Shown in pieces: positions 61,951 through 64,000 of a stretch of 64,000 nucleotides of DNA (position 1 is the first letter of the stretch; every line of letters starts with the position of its first letter). The stretch comes from Bifidobacterium choerinum. Lineage in GTDB: Bacteria; Actinomycetota; Actinomycetes; Actinomycetales; Bifidobacteriaceae. The position numbers were made by a program, and so were the translations under genes. The stretch covers positions 222,022-286,021 of the forward strand of contig NZ_JGYU01000002.1 of assembly GCF_000741135.1 (NCBI RefSeq). The letters are read 5' to 3'. Under the pieces are notes generated by a model. The model ran no database searches. It was not told the DNA's origin and was given only the letters and a program-made list of their open reading frames with translations.

Positions 61951-63411
61951 ATGGATACGAACACCGTGTACGGCATCATCGCCGTCGTGGTCATCGCCGT
62001 GCTGTTCATCGTGGGCGGCATCTGGGCCGATCGGTCACGCAAGAAGAGAATCAACAAGGTGCAGGAGGAAGCCAGGGCGAAGGCCGACGCACGCCTCGCC
62101 GCCGAACGCGAGCAGCAGCAGCGCGCGGCCGCCGCCAAGGCGCCGGTCAAGCCGGCCGCAAAACCCGAACATCCGCAGCCGAAGAAGGCGCCCGAGCCTG
62201 AGGAATCCAGTGAGGAAGCCACTGCGGAATCCGCTGAAAAGCCCGCTGGGGCAGCCGAGGCGCCGGTCGTCGAGGAGACGGTCGAAGAGACCACTGCGGC
62301 AGCCGCTGAGGAAACCGCTGCGGAGACGTCGGCTGCTGAGGAGCCATCCGCCGAGGAGACGGTCGTCGAAACGCCGGAGGCCGAACAGCAGGTCGCCGAA
62401 GAGGAGGCCGAGCCGGCCGTCGTCGACGAGACGATCGTCGAGGAGGTGCCTGCACCGGTCGAGGAGAAGCCCGAGAAGCCGGTCGGCAAGAAGGGCCGTC
62501 TGCAGCGCCTGCGCGAACGGCTCTCCAAGTCGAGCAACCCCTTTGGCAAGGCGCTGTTCAACATCCTCGCGAAGGACCAGCTGTCCGAAGCCGATTGGGA
62601 GGACGTCGAGGACACGTTGCTGCTCGCCGACGTCGGCGCCGAGGCGAGCGAGGAACTCGTCGAGCAGCTGCGCCGCGACGCGCGCGTGACCGGCGAGACC
62701 GACCCGAAGCAGCTGCATGAGGCGCTGCGCGCCGAACTGCTCAACCTCGTCGGCACCGACATGGACCGCCGTCTCGAAGCGGAGAAGCCGGTCGCGAGCA
62801 CGCCGAGCGTCATCATCATGGTCGGAGTCAACGGCACCGGCAAAACGACGACGACCGGCAAGCTCGCGCGCCTGTTCGTCTCCGAGGACAAGAAGGTCAT
62901 GCTCGGCGCGGCGGACACGTTCCGCGCGGCCGCCGCCGACCAGCTCGAGACCTGGGGCGCGAAGGTCGGCGTCCCGGTCGTGCGTTCGGACAAGGACGGC
63001 GCCGACCCGGCGTCGGTCGCCTTCGAAGCCTCGGCGAAGGCGAAGGAGACCGGCATGGACGTGCTCATCATCGACACGGCCGGACGTCTGCAGAACAAGG
63101 CGAACCTGATGGACGAGCTCGGCAAGATCCGCCGCGTCACCGAGAAGAACCTGCCGGTGGCCGAGGTGCTGCTCGTGCTCGACGCGACGACCGGACAGAA
63201 CGGCATGACGCAGGCGAAGGTGTTCGCCGAGGCGATCGGCATCACCGGCGTCGTGCTGACGAAGCTCGACGGCTCGGCGAAGGGCGGCATCGTCATCTCG
63301 GTGCAGAAGGCGCTCGGCGTGCCGGTCAAGCTCGTCGGCGTCGGCGAGGGACCGGACGACCTCGCGCCGTTCGACCCGGAATCCTTCGTCGACGGCATCC
63401 TCGGCGACTAG
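61951..63411 (+). CDS. ftsY: Signal recognition particle receptor FtsY
   Basis: 486 residues. One N-terminal membrane helix (GIIAVVVIAVLFIVGGIW), a long acidic Glu/Ala/Pro-rich A domain (about 40-185), then N and G domains. GTPase motifs: GVNGTGKTTTTGKL (G1), DTAGRLQNK (G3), TKLDGSAKGG (G4), and GVGEGPDDLAPFDPESFVDGIL at the end. It receives ribosome-SRP complexes at the membrane. The membrane helix at the start is typical of actinobacterial FtsY. No Shine-Dalgarno; TAGGCT seven bases before the ATG suggests a leaderless message. Confidence 0.96.
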   Translation: MDTNTVYGIIAVVVIAVLFIVGGIWADRSRKKRINKVQEEARAKADARLAAEREQQQRAAAAKAPVKPAAKPEHPQPKKAPEPEESSEEATAESAEKPAGAAEAPVVEETVEETTAAAAEETAAETSAAEEPSAEETVVETPEAEQQVAEEEAEPAVVDETIVEEVPAPVEEKPEKPVGKKGRLQRLRERLSKSSNPFGKALFNILAKDQLSEADWEDVEDTLLLADVGAEASEELVEQLRRDARVTGETDPKQLHEALRAELLNLVGTDMDRRLEAEKPVASTPSVIIMVGVNGTGKTTTTGKLARLFVSEDKKVMLGAADTFRAAAADQLETWGAKVGVPVVRSDKDGADPASVAFEASAKAKETGMDVLIIDTAGRLQNKANLMDELGKIRRVTEKNLPVAEVLLVLDATTGQNGMTQAKVFAEAIGITGVVLTKLDGSAKGGIVISVQKALGVPVKLVGVGEGPDDLAPFDPESFVDGILGD

Positions 63412-63445
63412 CCGGGAACGGTCGCGAAGCGCCGGAATTGAGCGG

Positions 63446-63484
63446 GAAACGGGGGCATGGGCCATATGGTCCATGCCCCGTTTC
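63446..63484 (+). terminator. Terminator after ftsY
   Basis: Stem GAAACGGGG(G)CATGG with CCATGCCCCGTTTC (one bulged G), loop GCCATATGGT. Confidence 0.8.
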
Positions 63485-63510
63485 GCCGTATTGCGGCGTT
63501 TTACACTTTC

Positions 63511-63525
63511 GTAACGCGGCGAAAC
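63511..63525 (+). promoter_or_regulatory. Candidate nitrogen-control site before amt
   Basis: GTAACGCGGCGAAAC resembles the actinobacterial GlnR box (GTnAC-n6-GAAAC) but with a 5-base gap. TTTACA upstream may be a -35. Tentative. Confidence 0.35.
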
Positions 63526-63654
63526 ATGCTCAACATCCGCGGGGCGTTCCATATGGCTTGTGAGTTCCGCAAGGGACTGCAAATCAAGAGAGTCGCCCGC
63601 CGTCTCCTTCGGCGGACAAGGCAAGACAAGAACATATGAGAGGGAGGTGGCCGT

Positions 63655-64000
63655 ATGGGACAGCTTGATTCCGGTAATGCCGCGTGGATATTGACGAGCG
63701 CGTGCTTGGTGTTCCTTATGACACCCGGTGTTGCATTCTTCTACGGCGGCATGGTCCGTGCCAAGGCCGTGCTCAACATGATGATGATGGAGGCGGCGGC
63801 CCTGTCCGTCACGATCATCATCTGGGGTCTGTGGGGTTGGTCGATCGCCTACGCAGGCCATTCGATCGGCGGCGTCTTCGGCGATCCGGCGACCGGTTTC
63901 CTGCTGCGCGACACGATGGTCGCGCAGGACGGCGTCTTCACATCGGCGAGCATGAACGGCAACAACTATCCGGCTTCGGTCGATGTCGGCTTCCAGGCCG
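63655..64000 (+). CDS. amt: Ammonium transporter (Amt), 3' truncated by window
   Basis: ATG 63655 follows GGGAGGTGG. The first 115 residues read MGQLDSGNAAWILTSACLVF, then MTPGVAFFYGGMVRAKAVLN, then a second helix with IIIWGLWGWSIAYAG, which is the N-terminal Amt/MEP signature. It moves ammonium across the membrane; in bifidobacteria it is usually followed by the PII gene glnB, which would lie past the window. The reading frame is open to the last base. Confidence 0.95.
   Translation, partial: MGQLDSGNAAWILTSACLVFLMTPGVAFFYGGMVRAKAVLNMMMMEAAALSVTIIIWGLWGWSIAYAGHSIGGVFGDPATGFLLRDTMVAQDGVFTSASMNGNNYPASVDVGFQA

Overview
The window reads as a stretch of a high-GC actinobacterial chromosome, most likely a Bifidobacterium. 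This is inferred from the gene families: a glycoside-hydrolase locus with a LacI regulator and a CUT1 importer, paired YhgE/Pip proteins, a MarR-controlled heterodimeric ABC exporter, ftsY next to amt, and many promoters that start at the first codon (leaderless). No rRNA is present. One tRNA (Lys, UUU) is present and hosts an integrated element.

Layout. 1-3.6 kb: end of an MHS-type MFS transporter, ilvC, and a TacA/TacT-like toxin-antitoxin pair with a palindromic operator inside a leaderless promoter. 3.9-5.3 kb: an MFS exporter followed by a four-armed inverted repeat. 5.4-24.5 kb: a galacto-glucomannan type utilisation locus. It has two carbohydrate esterases (SASA and CE2), a GH1 glucosidase, a CUT1 ABC importer (binding protein plus two permeases), a GH2 beta-mannosidase, a LacI regulator, a YesL/DUF624 protein, a membrane-anchored binding-protein-like gene, a GH36 alpha-galactosidase and an AGE-family (mannose isomerase-like) enzyme. 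Eight sites close to TKAASCGCTTNA tie these units to the LacI protein. The importer genes carry five single-base deletions, and both esterases look damaged as well.

24.8-51 kb: two amino-acid permeases, an XRE and several TetR/MarR regulators, a MacB-like ABC pair, a heterodimeric ABC exporter under a MarR regulator with visible operators, an unusual NodB-type deacetylase, a PAP2 phosphatase, two giant YhgE/Pip membrane proteins with a TetR gene and tandem operators, a patatin-like lipase, and several small membrane proteins. Intergenic spaces here hold two families of hairpin repeats, one arranged in arrays with a 52-54 bp period.

51.56-59.52 kb: a compact 8-kb integrative element in tRNA-Lys. 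It encodes an AlpA-like excisionase, a DUF3631 ATPase, several small proteins, a scaffold-like protein, one HK97-type major capsid protein, a DNA-binding-like protein and a tyrosine integrase. It has no recognisable portal, terminase, protease or tail genes, so it looks like a phage satellite that makes or remodels capsids. Three composite iteron-like arrays of GTAAC with the same internal spacing (about 10-10-21-9-9) flank the integrase end, and paired arm-type sites flank the attachment core. Just left of attL is the 3' end of an older integrase gene with its own arm repeats, so this tRNA has been used more than once.

59.6-64 kb: a C69 dipeptidase, a TetR regulator, ftsY and the start of amt.
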